Shown here: piece by piece, positions 9,240 to 18,577 of the stretch | Layout: every line of letters starts with the position of its first letter | Position numbering within the stretch: the first letter of the stretch is position 1 | Source: Corynebacterium aurimucosum | Lineage (GTDB): Bacteria; Actinomycetota; Actinomycetes; Mycobacteriales; Mycobacteriaceae | DNA: 64,000 nt | Direction: 5' to 3' | Assembly: GCF_030408555.1 (NCBI RefSeq) | Contig: NZ_CP047048.1 | Span: 868,001-932,000 of the forward strand | Program-made: the position numbers and the translations under genes | The notes under the pieces: generated by a model | Told to the model about the DNA's origin: nothing | What the model saw: only the letters and a program-made list of their open reading frames with translations | The model's database searches: none

Positions 9240-10151
9240 CTAGGCGTAAAGCTTGAGGCCGAATTGCTTCATTGTGTTTGCGATCTCCATGGCGCCCACT
9301 TCGACGTCAGAGGGATCTTGGTCATTGCCGAAGGACAACACACCGACGGCGTAGAGCTTGCCGTCGATGGAAGCATAGACTGGTCCGCCACTGTCGCCCG
9401 GGGCGCTGTCATTGCCGAAGGTAAACAGCCCTTGATCCTCGTGACGGTCGATGAAGTTGCCGCAGGAGACTCCTCGCGTAGAGCCGGCGCGGCAAATTGT
9501 GGGCTTCGTCAAAGCAACGTCCTCAAGGGGCAGCCATCCTGCTAAAGGAGCGTTCAGAGCGGGTGAGGTCGAGACTTGAGCGGCCGGATTGGAGACCTCA
9601 ATAAGTGCGATATCGGCGGAGTTGATCTGGTCCGTATTGGTATTGCGGGCCTCCAGCACCATCTCACCAATCTTCACGTTGTCACCAGAGCGGTCCTGGT
9701 AGAAAAAGGTGTCTCCCTTGTCACCGCAGTGGCCGGCGGTCAGGATAAAGAGGCGCTCGCCGTCGCCAACGAAATGACCAGCGGAGCATCGTCCGCTGCT
9801 ATCTGCGTTGTAAATTGCGACCCCCGGAGTGAGAACACCAGCTGTCATGAAGTACTCAGCTGCTTCCGGCTGGGCCAGATCCACGCGGGGATCGGGGCGC
9901 TCAGCTTGAGGGATTTCGGTGGTGTTATCCCAAAGAGAGTTACTATCGAGGACCTCTTCCGAGCCTTGATCCGTTCCGGAATCCTGCCTGGGGTCAGTAT
10001 CGCCGACGGCTGGAAGATTCAGCGTCGTGGTGGAAATGGAGGCCACAGTAGAAGAGGAACCGCTGCAGGCGGTCAACACGAAGGCGGAAGTAGCTGCGGC
10101 GAGAGTTGCAGCGAGACGAGAGAAAAAGCGCATGAAGGGGGAAGAGCTCAC
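9240..10151 (-). CDS. Secreted trypsin-like serine protease, lipoprotein
   Basis: A 303-residue S1-family protease. The N-terminus is a lipoprotein signal: MRFFSRL, a hydrophobic stretch, then the lipobox LTAC, so the mature protein should be lipid-anchored outside the membrane. The triad is visible: His in ILTAGHC, Asp in ADIALIEV, Ser in GDSGGPV near 265. Two cysteine pairs (RCSAGH/AGHC and TICRAG/VSCGN) probably form disulfides. The chosen start is GTG; an ATG six codons later gives the same signal peptide, and neither has a clear ribosome site. A Ser/Asp-rich linker of about 65 residues separates the lipid anchor from the protease. The substrate is unknown. Confidence 0.85.
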   Translation of the reverse strand: MSSSPFMRFFSRLAATLAAATSAFVLTACSGSSSTVASISTTTLNLPAVGDTDPRQDSGTDQGSEEVLDSNSLWDNTTEIPQAERPDPRVDLAQPEAAEYFMTAGVLTPGVAIYNADSSGRCSAGHFVGDGERLFILTAGHCGDKGDTFFYQDRSGDNVKIGEMVLEARNTNTDQINSADIALIEVSNPAAQVSTSPALNAPLAGWLPLEDVALTKPTICRAGSTRGVSCGNFIDRHEDQGLFTFGNDSAPGDSGGPVYASIDGKLYAVGVLSFGNDQDPSDVEVGAMEIANTMKQFGLKLYA

Positions 10152-10216
10152 TGCATGCCTGGGCGCGTGTGCGTTGGGGACTAGTCCGTGAGGTGCTCCC
10201 TGAGCCGAGTTGGCAC

Positions 10217-10579
10217 TCAGCCCAGCTTTCCGCGTCCCAAACGCAGCAGGGCAGAAGCGATGGCGGGGCCTTCCTCACCGAGCTCGTCACGGAATTCATT
10301 GAGGATGGCGATTTCGCGGGTGTGCACCAAACGGGTACCGCCCGAGCTCATGCGCGTCTTACCAATCGTGCGGGAAATATCGGTGCGGCGCTTAATAGCG
10401 TCGAGGATGACGCGGTCGAGGCGGTTGATCTCCTCGCGGTAGCGCTGAATCTCGGCATCGCTGAGCGGGTCATCCGTGCCCGAGGGCATGCGAATATCGA
10501 GTCCATTGTCCACGACGTTGGGATTTTGGTGCTCGGGGTTTAAGCCCGAATCTGCGGTGTCAGGATGTGAAGCGCTCAT
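10217..10579 (-). CDS. Chorismate mutase (AroQ class)
   Basis: A 120-residue protein carrying an all-helical AroQ chorismate mutase domain at about 40-118: RYREEINRLDRVILDAIKRR, then IGKTR, then HTREIAILNEF, giving the Arg, Lys/Arg and Glu residues of the active site. It converts chorismate to prephenate for Phe and Tyr synthesis. The first 35 residues are polar and probably disordered. Actinobacterial enzymes of this size are usually activated by complex formation with DAHP synthase, which is inference here. It is divergent from pcrA, as in C. glutamicum. Confidence 0.88.
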   Translation of the reverse strand: MSASHPDTADSGLNPEHQNPNVVDNGLDIRMPSGTDDPLSDAEIQRYREEINRLDRVILDAIKRRTDISRTIGKTRMSSGGTRLVHTREIAILNEFRDELGEEGPAIASALLRLGRGKLG

Positions 10580-10701
10580 GAGTCAAGATTGTGCCACCCT
10601 GCTAAGACAAACGGGAATCATGAGCTTAAGACGTTGGGATTCGCCGATAAGAAGTGGTGTGGGAGGCAATGTCCGGTGGTGCTAGTAGGTTGGAGAGCAT
10701 T

Positions 10702-13221
10702 ATGAATAACACATCTCCGTTTAGGCCTCGTTCTTCTTCTGATCCTTCCGCTGACGCCACCGCTGGTGGCTTATTTCCGACGCCCGGACACAACGCGGAT
10801 GCCCCTTCCGGTCAGTGCTCCGATCCGTTGCTGGAAGGACTAAACCCGCAACAAGAAGAGGCCGTGACGCATTCGGGCTCGCCGCTGCTCATCGTGGCCG
10901 GCGCGGGCTCGGGTAAGACCGCGGTGCTGACCCGACGCATTGCGTACCTTATGCGCGAGCGCGGGGTCGCCCCGTGGCAGATCCTCGCCATTACCTTTAC
11001 TAACAAGGCAGCCGCGGAGATGAAGGAGCGCGTCGGCCAGCTGGTTGGCCCCGTGGCTGAGCGGATGTGGGTGTCCACTTTTCACTCCATTTGCGTGCGC
11101 ATCTTGCGCAATAACGCCCAACTGGTGCCGGGGTTGAACACCAATTTCACCATCTATGACGGCGATGATGCGCGCCGGCTGCTCACCATGATTGCAAAAG
11201 ATATGCAGCTGGACCTGAAGAAGTACTCGGCGCGTGTTTTGGCTAACCAGATCTCGAACCGCAAGAACGAGCTCATTTCCCCGGAGCAGGCCCGGGCGGA
11301 GGCGGAGCGGACGAAGAATCCTTTCGAGCTCACTGTGGCGAGTGTGTACGAGGAATATCAGCGCCGCCTGCGTGCCGCGAACGCGGTGGACTTCGATGAC
11401 CTCATCGGGGAAGTAGTGCGCATCTTTAACCAGCACCCGCAGGTAGTGGAGTTTTATCGTCGCCGCTTTAAGCATGTGCTTATCGACGAATACCAGGACA
11501 CCAACCACGCGCAGTACGCGCTTGTTTCGGCCTTGGTGGGCAGGGGCGAGCTGCCGCCGGATGCTCCGGAACTGTGTGTGGTGGGTGATTCGGATCAGTC
11601 GATTTATGCCTTCCGCGGCGCCACCATCAGGAATATTCAGGAGTTCGAGCGGGACTACCCGCAGGCGCACACGATTCTGCTTGAGCAAAACTACCGTTCG
11701 ACGCAGACCATTCTGAATGCGGCGAACGCGGTCATTGCGAAGAATGAGGGCCGCCGCGAGAAGAACCTATGGACAGCCCACGGTCAGGGCGAAAAGATTG
11801 TCGGCTACGTGGCGGATAACGAGCACGATGAGGCACGGTATATCGCCTCAGAAATTGATTCCCTGGCGGATAAAGGCACGGCCTATTCGGATATTGCGGT
11901 GATGTACCGCACCAACAACGCCTCCCGCGCGTTGGAGGATATTTTCGTGCGCTCGGGCATCCCGTACAAGGTGGTCGGTGGCACGCGTTTCTACGAGCGC
12001 CGCGAGATTCGGGACATGGTGGCTTATCTGCGCATTATGGATAATCCGGATGACACGGTGAGCTTGCGCCGCATCATCAACGTGCCTAAGCGCGCCATCG
12101 GTGACAAGGCGCAGGCGCAGATCGCGCTTCATGCGGAGAACCTTGGCGTTAGTTTTGGGGCGGCTCTCCGTGATGCGGCGGAAGGAAAGGTCGTAGGCCT
12201 TGGCACGCGGGCGGTCAATGCCGTCACCAAATTCAACGAGATGATGGAGGGCGTGCGCGCGCAGATTCCGGGCATGGTCAATGAGGTGACGGGCCAACCG
12301 GATTTGGGGGAGTTGCTCAACGCGCTTCTTGACGCCACCGGTTACCGAGCGGAGCTTGAAAACTCCAATGACCCGCAGGATGGGGCACGCCTCGACAACC
12401 TCAACGAGTTGGTATCGGTGGCGCGCGAGTTTAGCTCTGAGGCGGCCAATGAAATGGCCTTTATGGGCGCGGACGCAGAGGATGCCCCGGAGCTTTCGGA
12501 GGGCGAAGCCGCGCCGGGCTCGCTTCAGGCGTTCCTTGAAAAGGTTTCGCTCGTGGCGGATGCGGATCAGATTCCTGATCACGAGTCCGGGGTGGTCACG
12601 TTGATGACGCTGCATACCGCAAAGGGCCTTGAGTTCCCCGTCGTTTTCCTCACCGGCTGGGAGGATGGCCAATTCCCGCACATGCGCTCCCTAGGGGACC
12701 CGAAGGAGCTTAGTGAGGAGCGCCGCCTTGCTTACGTGGGCATTACGCGAGCGAGGGAACAGCTCTACCTCACGCGCGCGATTCTCCGTTCGTCCTGGGG
12801 CAACCCGGTAACGAATCCGGCCAGTCGCTTCCTCGCCGAGGTCCCAGAGGACCTCATCGACTGGCGCCGTGAAGAACCAGACAGCTCGCTGTCCAGCGCG
12901 TGGGGTGGAGATGATTCCTACCAATACGGGCGAACCTTCGGTTCAGATAGTGGGTTCTTCCGTGGGGGCGGCTATGGCTCGCGGGGCGCTGCGTCTTCCC
13001 CTTCGCAGCGCTCGCGCAAGCCAGCTTCGGCAACATCGATGCCGAAGAATAACCATCTCAATTTAGTTGTGGGGGACCGTGTCAACCACGCGAAATACGG
13101 GCTGGGCACGGTCATCGAAGCCTCCGGTACCGGCGCGCGTGCGACGGTCACCGTGGACTTCGGTTCAGCGGGCAAGGTCCGCCTCATGCTCATCGGCGGT
13201 GTGCCGATGGAAAAGCTTTAA
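10702..13221 (+). CDS. pcrA: UvrD/PcrA-family ATP-dependent DNA helicase
   Basis: An SF1A 3'-5' helicase of about 839 residues acting in repair and replication-fork clearance. Motifs run in order: Q motif LNPQQEEAV; Walker A GAGSGKT; motif Ia TFTNKAAAEMKERV; Walker B LIDEYQDTN; motif III GDSDQSIYAFRGA; motif IV QNYRS; motif V VTLMTLHTAKGLEFPVVF; motif VI YVGITRAR. The tail ends in a small basic beta-domain (VGDRVNHAKYGLGTVIE) like the PcrA Tudor-type RNA-polymerase-binding domain. I chose ATG 10702, preceded by GGAGAG; the frame extends back to GTG 10654 and ATG 10669, the latter preceded by GGGAGG only two bases away. The stop nearly abuts the convergent M23 gene in a tandem AAAGCTTT repeat. 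Confidence 0.95.
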   Translation: MNNTSPFRPRSSSDPSADATAGGLFPTPGHNADAPSGQCSDPLLEGLNPQQEEAVTHSGSPLLIVAGAGSGKTAVLTRRIAYLMRERGVAPWQILAITFTNKAAAEMKERVGQLVGPVAERMWVSTFHSICVRILRNNAQLVPGLNTNFTIYDGDDARRLLTMIAKDMQLDLKKYSARVLANQISNRKNELISPEQARAEAERTKNPFELTVASVYEEYQRRLRAANAVDFDDLIGEVVRIFNQHPQVVEFYRRRFKHVLIDEYQDTNHAQYALVSALVGRGELPPDAPELCVVGDSDQSIYAFRGATIRNIQEFERDYPQAHTILLEQNYRSTQTILNAANAVIAKNEGRREKNLWTAHGQGEKIVGYVADNEHDEARYIASEIDSLADKGTAYSDIAVMYRTNNASRALEDIFVRSGIPYKVVGGTRFYERREIRDMVAYLRIMDNPDDTVSLRRIINVPKRAIGDKAQAQIALHAENLGVSFGAALRDAAEGKVVGLGTRAVNAVTKFNEMMEGVRAQIPGMVNEVTGQPDLGELLNALLDATGYRAELENSNDPQDGARLDNLNELVSVAREFSSEAANEMAFMGADAEDAPELSEGEAAPGSLQAFLEKVSLVADADQIPDHESGVVTLMTLHTAKGLEFPVVFLTGWEDGQFPHMRSLGDPKELSEERRLAYVGITRAREQLYLTRAILRSSWGNPVTNPASRFLAEVPEDLIDWRREEPDSSLSSAWGGDDSYQYGRTFGSDSGFFRGGGYGSRGAASSPSQRSRKPASATSMPKNNHLNLVVGDRVNHAKYGLGTVIEASGTGARATVTVDFGSAGKVRLMLIGGVPMEKL

Positions 13222-13225
13222 AGCT

Positions 13226-13981
13226 TTAGATGAGGATGCCGCGCTCGCTGAACCAATCCACCGGATCAACGGCCGCGCCGCCGCCCGGGTGCACTTCGAA
13301 GTGCAGGTGCGGGCCGGTGGAGTGGCCCTCGTTGCCGATGACGGAGATCTGGTCGCCGGCCGAGACTCGGTCACCGACGTTGACCAAGAGCTGATCACTG
13401 GGCATGTGGCCGTAGACGGTGATGGTGCCGTCGTCGTGCTGAATGCGGATCCAGTTTCCGAAGCCTTGGGCTGCGCCGGAAGAGATGACCTCTCCGTCCA
13501 TGACGGCGTAGATGGGCGTGCCGATTGGGTTCGCTACGTCGATGCCGTTGTGGAAGGAACCCCACCGCGGGCCAAAGCCAGAGGTAAAGGTTCCGGAGGT
13601 CGGAAAGACCACGGTATTACCGTTCGCATCTTGGCCGCGAGTAGGGGTGAGGCCGGAGTGATCGCCCTGCGGGGCGAAGGCCTCGGCGAGACCAGGAATG
13701 CTGGAGGGATCGAGAATGATTTCGAAGCCGTCCTGCGTGGAGTTGATCTCCGGGGTGGAGGCCCCGTTGAGGGCTCCGGCCGTGGACACGATTAGCCCGG
13801 AGAATGCTTTGAAGAGGTCGGCCTTGGAGTCTTCCTTGACTTCGATGTCGCCGGCGGTAGGGCCCTGGGAGGACCCGTCGGAGACATCCACGCTTGCTGC
13901 CGGTTCGGCGGCGAACGCTGGGGCCGTCACGGTAGCGGTGGTGACCGCCACGGCGGCGAGTGCGCTGAGCGTGCGCTTCAT
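13226..13981 (-). CDS. Secreted M23 (LytM-type) peptidase
   Basis: A 251-residue exported protein: Sec signal ending APAFA-A near residue 25, a variable spacer, then a C-terminal M23 domain. Zinc ligands are visible in SFHNGIDVA (HxxxD near 143-147) and GPHLHFEVHP (HxH near 225), with GYGHM-type sequence VYGHM between. M23 enzymes cleave peptidoglycan cross-bridges; full ligands argue for an active enzyme. The ribosome site AAGGAC precedes the ATG. The upstream gap is 385 bases long. It is a paralogue of the peptidase at 18.6-19.3 kb, whose C-terminal domain is closely similar. Confidence 0.9.
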   Translation of the reverse strand: MKRTLSALAAVAVTTATVTAPAFAAEPAASVDVSDGSSQGPTAGDIEVKEDSKADLFKAFSGLIVSTAGALNGASTPEINSTQDGFEIILDPSSIPGLAEAFAPQGDHSGLTPTRGQDANGNTVVFPTSGTFTSGFGPRWGSFHNGIDVANPIGTPIYAVMDGEVISSGAAQGFGNWIRIQHDDGTITVYGHMPSDQLLVNVGDRVSAGDQISVIGNEGHSTGPHLHFEVHPGGGAAVDPVDWFSERGILI

Positions 13982-14366
13982 AACTTCACGTCCTTAAGTC
14001 CTGCTGTGGCTCGCTTCCGCCGGCGTCAGCGGCAGGAAGCTTGTGAGCGATAGGGCACGGCCATACAGCCGTTATGCGCCTTGAAGCCTGCGACACGCCG
14101 GCGCGATTGCGTCGGCATGCTGAGGCTCTGTGGCAACGAGATACAAACTATCCCGAGCTATCACCCTGCGCAATGTCTAAAAATGCAGGTAAATACAGGG
14201 ATTGTTCGAAAAACTATCGAACACCCCAGCGTGTCACACGTGTGAAAGAAGTGAAAATTGTTACAGGGGTAAAGTAGAGGTTTAAAGAATGGGGGTAGGT
14301 TATGGGGGTGTGAAAGAGCAGTTCCCCAGCCGAAAGCTCGGCCGGGGAACAAAGGGGCTTGCGGGG
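13982..14366. other. 385-base gap upstream of the M23 peptidase with palindromes
   Basis: No gene is seen here. On the minus strand it follows the permease terminator (14321-14350) and leads into the peptidase at 13981. It holds a perfect 12-base palindrome TCACACGTGTGA (14234-14245) and an inverted repeat TGTTCGA-N7-TCGAACA (14203-14223). The half-sites face the opposite way from LexA (TCGAAC-N4-GTTCGA) and GlxR (TGTGA-N6-TCACA) operators, so neither is called. A long regulated leader is plausible. Confidence 0.4.
14321..14350 (-). terminator. Terminator after the ABC permease
   Basis: GTTCCCC/GGGGAAC outer stem, one A-C mismatch, GCCGA/TCGGC inner stem and AAGC loop, placed 17 bases downstream of the permease stop on the minus strand. 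A CTCTTT stretch follows in that direction. Confidence 0.65.
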
Positions 14367-17063
14367 CTATGTCAGCGAACGTGATTCGCTGCGATCCCGT
14401 GCGGTCAGCGGGCCCGTCCTGTCGCTGCGATTCACCGCAGCCGCCAGTGCGGCGGCGATGAGCGGCACGACGAGCACGGCGAGGAACTGCCACCAGTCTG
14501 GGGTGAAATAGTCCTGCAGACGCAGACCATAGGGTGGCGTCGAGTAGGCGTATCCGGAGCTATCGGCAAAGAAGTATGTGCCGAGGTGGCCGGCAATCAC
14601 GCCAAAGAGCATGCTTGTGGTGGCTAGCATCCAGGTCTGCCATGCCGCCACCTTGGCCATCAATGAGGGGTGGGCGCCGATGGATTGCAGCACGGTGCTT
14701 TCCTGGCGCATGCTGCTTGCGGCGTTGGCAATGATGAGCGCGAGCACAATCAGGCAGACGATACCTACGCCGAGGCCCAGGTAGTAACGGAAGCTCTCCG
14801 GGGTAGAAACAGCGAAGTTCAGCGAGTATCGCGACTGCGAAGCGCTCGCTGTCAGGTCGCGCAGCTCTTCGCGCTCTGACTCGCTTGGGGGTTCGTCGAA
14901 CGTGAGGGCTTGGCCCACGTAGAAGGGCTCCATGTTTAGCTTTTCCGCCGCCTGCTGGCTAATCAAGACCACGTCGCGGGCCGCAGTAGGCAGGGCCTCA
15001 ACAACCGGTAGATCGGCCTCCTGCGTCCCGCTCGGTTCTTGGCTGTCAATGCGGCTATAGGACTTTAGAGTCACCGTGCCGTGCGTGTTATCGCCGACGT
15101 GGCTGCTGTGGGGAAGCACGATGCCCCCGGCGTCCAATGTCTGCGCCGCTGCGCGGCGATCTTCCTCCGAGTCGAACTGCCAGAGCTCAAGCTGGGAAGA
15201 ATCCGTTTTAATCATCCTGCTTTGATAGATCAACGGGTTATAAGGAAATGACGTCATCAGCTCGTGGGCGCATTCTTGGCGAGCCTCCTCGGACTCATCG
15301 GTGCGCCGCCCCTGATTATCCACAAAGACTGCCTTCTCAACTGGTTTGCTGAGATCGACCTGTTCACACTGGTAATCAAACTCGGTACTGAGCTCATAGA
15401 AGGTGCCTTCCTCCGGAAGGCTGTAGGACGTCGTCCACGAGGGGAAAGCATAGAAGGGATATGTGCGGGCAGTGGTGGTCTGCAGGATGGCCTCTACCGC
15501 TGCGCGTTCTTCCGGCGTGGAAACCTGCGTTGGTTGCTCAAACGTTGTCTCCTCAATCAGCGCAGAAGTAGGCGGCATGACGAGCTTTTCTTCGGCGGTG
15601 GTCTTTGCGCTATCCGTCATGATGCCCACGCCAAACAGGGAGGCTACGAAGGCAACTGAAACGAGAGCGATGGACGTCGGCAAGGCATGCATGCTGCGCC
15701 GGGTCAGGCCCCGTCCGGCCAGGCGAAACGAGAGAGGGCCCCGGCGAGACAGCAGGGAGCACAAGAAGACCAAGGCCGGGGCTGAGGCGGCAACCGCGAT
15801 GACTCCGAAGAGAGCCAGCACCGTAGGGATGTACTTTCCCCAGGGAGTGAAGCTGAATAACACGAGCAGAAGCAGGAATGCGGGGCCGACGGCCATCCAC
15901 CGCCGGAAGCGCAAGAGGCGGTCGGGTGCGGCGCCCTGGATCGCCGTGGCTAAAGCACCACGTTGCGCCAACCACGCAGGAACGATGGAGACAATGACAC
16001 AGCCTGCCACCGCCACGAGCCAGGCGAGGGCAATGGCCAGGAAAGGCGGGCGTGCAGCAAAATCCGGGTAGCGTGCTGTCCACCACATCCACGAAGCCGC
16101 GAGGCCAGCAACCACGCCGATAGTGGCGCCGATAAGCCCCATCAGTAGGCCATAAGCCATCACTGCGAACATGATGTGGCGCGGCAGTGCGCCTTGGCTC
16201 GACATCAGTGCGTACAGGCGGGTATTGCGTCCAGTGGCCAGCGTGAAGACGGGGGCGAGAAGGAAAAGGATGAGCAATCCGGCAATGGCATAGAGGCCGA
16301 CGAAGAAGAGAATGAAAAGAATGCTGCTCAGGATTCCGCCGAAGGACTCCGGCTCAGAATCGGGCCGATCTATATTCCGTAGTTCCGGTGCCCAGATCCC
16401 CAGCCCGGCTTCACGGGCACGGTCGGCATCCTCCTTGGTGAGCGGTGTATCACCCACGATGACCCAGGAGGTGTGTATCTGAAAGGACGGGTCGCTGAGG
16501 GCGGCATTGAGCGTGGGGGAGGTGACAAAGTCAAACTGCTCGGGCGCAATAGCCGCGACTGTGGCTTGGTGGTCACCGCTCAGGGCGCTGGTGCGCACGG
16601 TGATGGAATCCCCAACGGAGGCGTTGATCTTGTGGGCTGTTGAACGCGACAGAACTGCTTGATTGGGGCCAAGGTTGAAGTTGTCGACGACCTCCTGTGC
16701 CAGCTCCGGAGGGTTCTCGGTGTCAAACTGGTCTACCCAAGATTTCGTCGACTTTCCATTATGGATAAGCGAAGCATTCGAAAAAGTGGTGACGGGGCTG
16801 ACGCTGAGGCCTTCAGGAAGCACCTCGGCAGCCAAGCGTGGGACGTCTTCATTGCTAATCTCCGGGCGCTCGCCGCTCACCTGCAGGGCCCGTTCGGGTG
16901 AGTTCAAGGCCGCGGAGAGCCGACCGGAGGAGTTGTCAAAGAGCGCCATTCCAACCACGAGGGCCACTGGCAGCGCGATGAGCATGACAGCGGCCAGCGT
17001 GCGCCACGGGTGGCGCCACAGGTCGCGCCGGGTAGGCCGGGTGGCGGCATCAATGCCGGACAT
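14367..17063 (-). CDS. ABC transporter permease with two FtsX/MacB-type domains
   Basis: An 898-residue membrane protein: one membrane segment near 20-45, a large extracellular domain to about 235, a block of three or four segments at 240-360, two more near 390-425, another at about 470, a second extracellular domain to about 760, and a final block of helices. The duplicated FtsX architecture matches exporters of the antimicrobial-peptide/lipoprotein type. It begins one base after the stop of the ATPase gene (TAGTATG), so translation is coupled. The substrate cannot be read from sequence. A PadR regulator and nearby cell-wall peptidases suggest an envelope-related stress or drug substrate, which is inference. 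Confidence 0.85.
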   Translation of the reverse strand: MSGIDAATRPTRRDLWRHPWRTLAAVMLIALPVALVVGMALFDNSSGRLSAALNSPERALQVSGERPEISNEDVPRLAAEVLPEGLSVSPVTTFSNASLIHNGKSTKSWVDQFDTENPPELAQEVVDNFNLGPNQAVLSRSTAHKINASVGDSITVRTSALSGDHQATVAAIAPEQFDFVTSPTLNAALSDPSFQIHTSWVIVGDTPLTKEDADRAREAGLGIWAPELRNIDRPDSEPESFGGILSSILFILFFVGLYAIAGLLILFLLAPVFTLATGRNTRLYALMSSQGALPRHIMFAVMAYGLLMGLIGATIGVVAGLAASWMWWTARYPDFAARPPFLAIALAWLVAVAGCVIVSIVPAWLAQRGALATAIQGAAPDRLLRFRRWMAVGPAFLLLLVLFSFTPWGKYIPTVLALFGVIAVAASAPALVFLCSLLSRRGPLSFRLAGRGLTRRSMHALPTSIALVSVAFVASLFGVGIMTDSAKTTAEEKLVMPPTSALIEETTFEQPTQVSTPEERAAVEAILQTTTARTYPFYAFPSWTTSYSLPEEGTFYELSTEFDYQCEQVDLSKPVEKAVFVDNQGRRTDESEEARQECAHELMTSFPYNPLIYQSRMIKTDSSQLELWQFDSEEDRRAAAQTLDAGGIVLPHSSHVGDNTHGTVTLKSYSRIDSQEPSGTQEADLPVVEALPTAARDVVLISQQAAEKLNMEPFYVGQALTFDEPPSESEREELRDLTASASQSRYSLNFAVSTPESFRYYLGLGVGIVCLIVLALIIANAASSMRQESTVLQSIGAHPSLMAKVAAWQTWMLATTSMLFGVIAGHLGTYFFADSSGYAYSTPPYGLRLQDYFTPDWWQFLAVLVVPLIAAALAAAVNRSDRTGPLTARDRSESRSLT

Positions 17064-17064
17064 A

Positions 17065-17781
17065 CTAACGCGCCTCCTCGCCGGTCAGGCGTCCGTCACG
17101 AACCATGACGACGCGGTCGGCCCAGCCCGCGAAACGCGGCTCGTGGGTGACGAGGATTCCGGAGGCGCCGGCGTCGATACGCGCGCGCAAAACCTTCATG
17201 ATCTCCTCACCCGTCGAGGTATCCAAAGCTCCGGTAGGTTCATCGGCGAGCAGTACCTTACGCGGGCCGATGAGCGCGCGGGCAATGGCCACGCGCTGGG
17301 CTTGGCCGCCGGAGATTTCCTCCGGGAAGCGGTCGATGGTGCCGTCGAGACCGACCTCATTGAGTGCTTGCTCAGCAGCTTCGCGGCATTGCGCAGGCGA
17401 GAGTCCGTCTAGTTCAAGAGGGAGGGACACATTCTCTCCGACGGTGAGGGAAGACACTAGGTTGAAGTGCTGAAATACCAAACCAAGGTGTCGGCGGCGA
17501 GCGATAGCTGCCTTGGCCTTGGAGAGCTGGGAGGCATCGGCGCCGTCGAGAAGCACGCGTCCTGATGTTGGTGGTTGGAGCAGACCTGCGACGTTGAGCA
17601 GCGTGGATTTGCCGGAGCCGGAGGGGCCCATAACGGCGACCAACTCGCCCGGTTGTAGCTGCAGGTTGACCGAATCCAGGGCGGTGACCTGGCGGGCGCC
17701 GCTACCGAAGACGCAGGTGATGTTCTCAAGTTCGAGCGGGAAAGGAATGTGCTGGGTCGTGGGCACAGAGTCGGGGGTCAT
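17065..17781 (-). CDS. ABC transporter ATP-binding protein (MacB/LolD type)
   Basis: A 238-residue nucleotide-binding subunit: Walker A GPSGSGKST near 53, Q-loop LVFQHFNLV, signature ISGGQAQRVAIARALIG near 158, Walker B LLADEPTGALD, and switch His in ILVTHEPRF. The LADEPTGALD form is typical of FtsX-partnered exporters. The ATG overlaps the padR stop by four bases (ATGA) and the stop is one base before the permease, giving a regulator-ATPase-permease operon. Confidence 0.93.
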   Translation of the reverse strand: MTPDSVPTTQHIPFPLELENITCVFGSGARQVTALDSVNLQLQPGELVAVMGPSGSGKSTLLNVAGLLQPPTSGRVLLDGADASQLSKAKAAIARRRHLGLVFQHFNLVSSLTVGENVSLPLELDGLSPAQCREAAEQALNEVGLDGTIDRFPEEISGGQAQRVAIARALIGPRKVLLADEPTGALDTSTGEEIMKVLRARIDAGASGILVTHEPRFAGWADRVVMVRDGRLTGEEAR

Positions 17782-18326
17782 CGGGTTTCCTCCTCGGTGG
17801 CGGTGGTGGCTGGGTTGGACAGGGACTCCACGCGGTCGAGCCAGCGTGAGAGAGATTCCAGGTCGAAGATTTGGCGCTCGACGGCCAAGCGCTGGGCGCT
17901 GCGCTCTGCGGGGAGTTCCGAGGCTTGGCGGTTGAGCTCACGAAGTTGGCGGACGGTGGCAAAGCGCTGGGCGTCAAGGACGGCGATGACGTCGATATCG
18001 GAGCGTCGCGCTGCAAGTGACACTTTGAGTACGAGCTCATCGCGCTCGATGGCGTCGTTGTGCAAGGTGGACATCCACCACTGCGAGAGTTCCTCACGGC
18101 CTGCGTTGGTGATGGCATAGCTGGTGGCGCGGCGCCCGGTGGGGCCGGTGAGCTCGCCGTCAGTGGCGATGAGTCCATCGCGTTCCAAGCGGCTTAAGGT
18201 TTGGGCGACTTGGCCCATGTTGAGCGGCCAGAGGTTATCAAAGGTTTCAGCAAAGCGGGTTTTGATGTGGCTGGCCGTGGCGGGCTCTTCACTCAGCAGA
18301 GCAAGCACGGAGTGTTTGACGGACAT
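17778..18326 (-). CDS. PadR-family transcriptional regulator
   Basis: A 182-residue protein with an N-terminal PadR winged helix (MSVKHSVLALLSEEPATASH, then LWPLNMGQVAQTLSRLERDGLI as recognition and wing, then RRATSYAITNAGREEL) and a C-terminal helical region at about 100-180 for dimerisation. I chose ATG 18326 because AGGAGGTGACC lies directly upstream; the longer open frame to 18611 crosses the promoter and has no coding character. It heads the ABC exporter operon. A perfect 21-base palindrome sits in its promoter, so autoregulation with ligand-induced release is the likely mode. Confidence 0.88.
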   Translation of the reverse strand: MSVKHSVLALLSEEPATASHIKTRFAETFDNLWPLNMGQVAQTLSRLERDGLIATDGELTGPTGRRATSYAITNAGREELSQWWMSTLHNDAIERDELVLKVSLAARRSDIDVIAVLDAQRFATVRQLRELNRQASELPAERSAQRLAVERQIFDLESLSRWLDRVESLSNPATTATEEETR

Positions 18327-18371
18327 GGTCACCTCCTGTTCGGAGGGTAAGAGGAGGATGCAATCGGTACA

Positions 18372-18392
18372 TACCCGGTAAGTTACTGGGTA
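18372..18392 (-). promoter_or_regulatory. Palindromic operator in the padR-ABC promoter
   Basis: A perfect 21-base inverted repeat centred on 18382: TACCC-G-GTAA, centre G, TTAC-T-GGGTA (the flanking G/T are the only unpaired inner positions). It lies 45 bases upstream of padR. On the minus strand TTGACC (18409-18404) is a candidate -35 and, 17 bases on, GTAACT within the palindrome a candidate -10, so bound PadR would block RNA polymerase. Confidence 0.65.
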
Positions 18393-18577
18393 ACCTTTGG
18401 GTCGGTCAAGAGTTTTCGGGAAGGAATCTTTCAGCACCCCCTCCATGTACCCCAGTGTGGGGTATGCGGTGGAGCGTGCACGAAGGCGGGGCGGAGTGGG
18501 TGAGATGCGAAAAGCGGCACAGGGCAAAAGTGCTCTGTGCCGCCTGAAAGTTGTTGGAAGGCTAGGTTGGTTAGCGC

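Noticed and set aside
13982..14366. LexA or GlxR operators
   Set aside because: Half-sites are in reversed orientation compared with both consensus sites.
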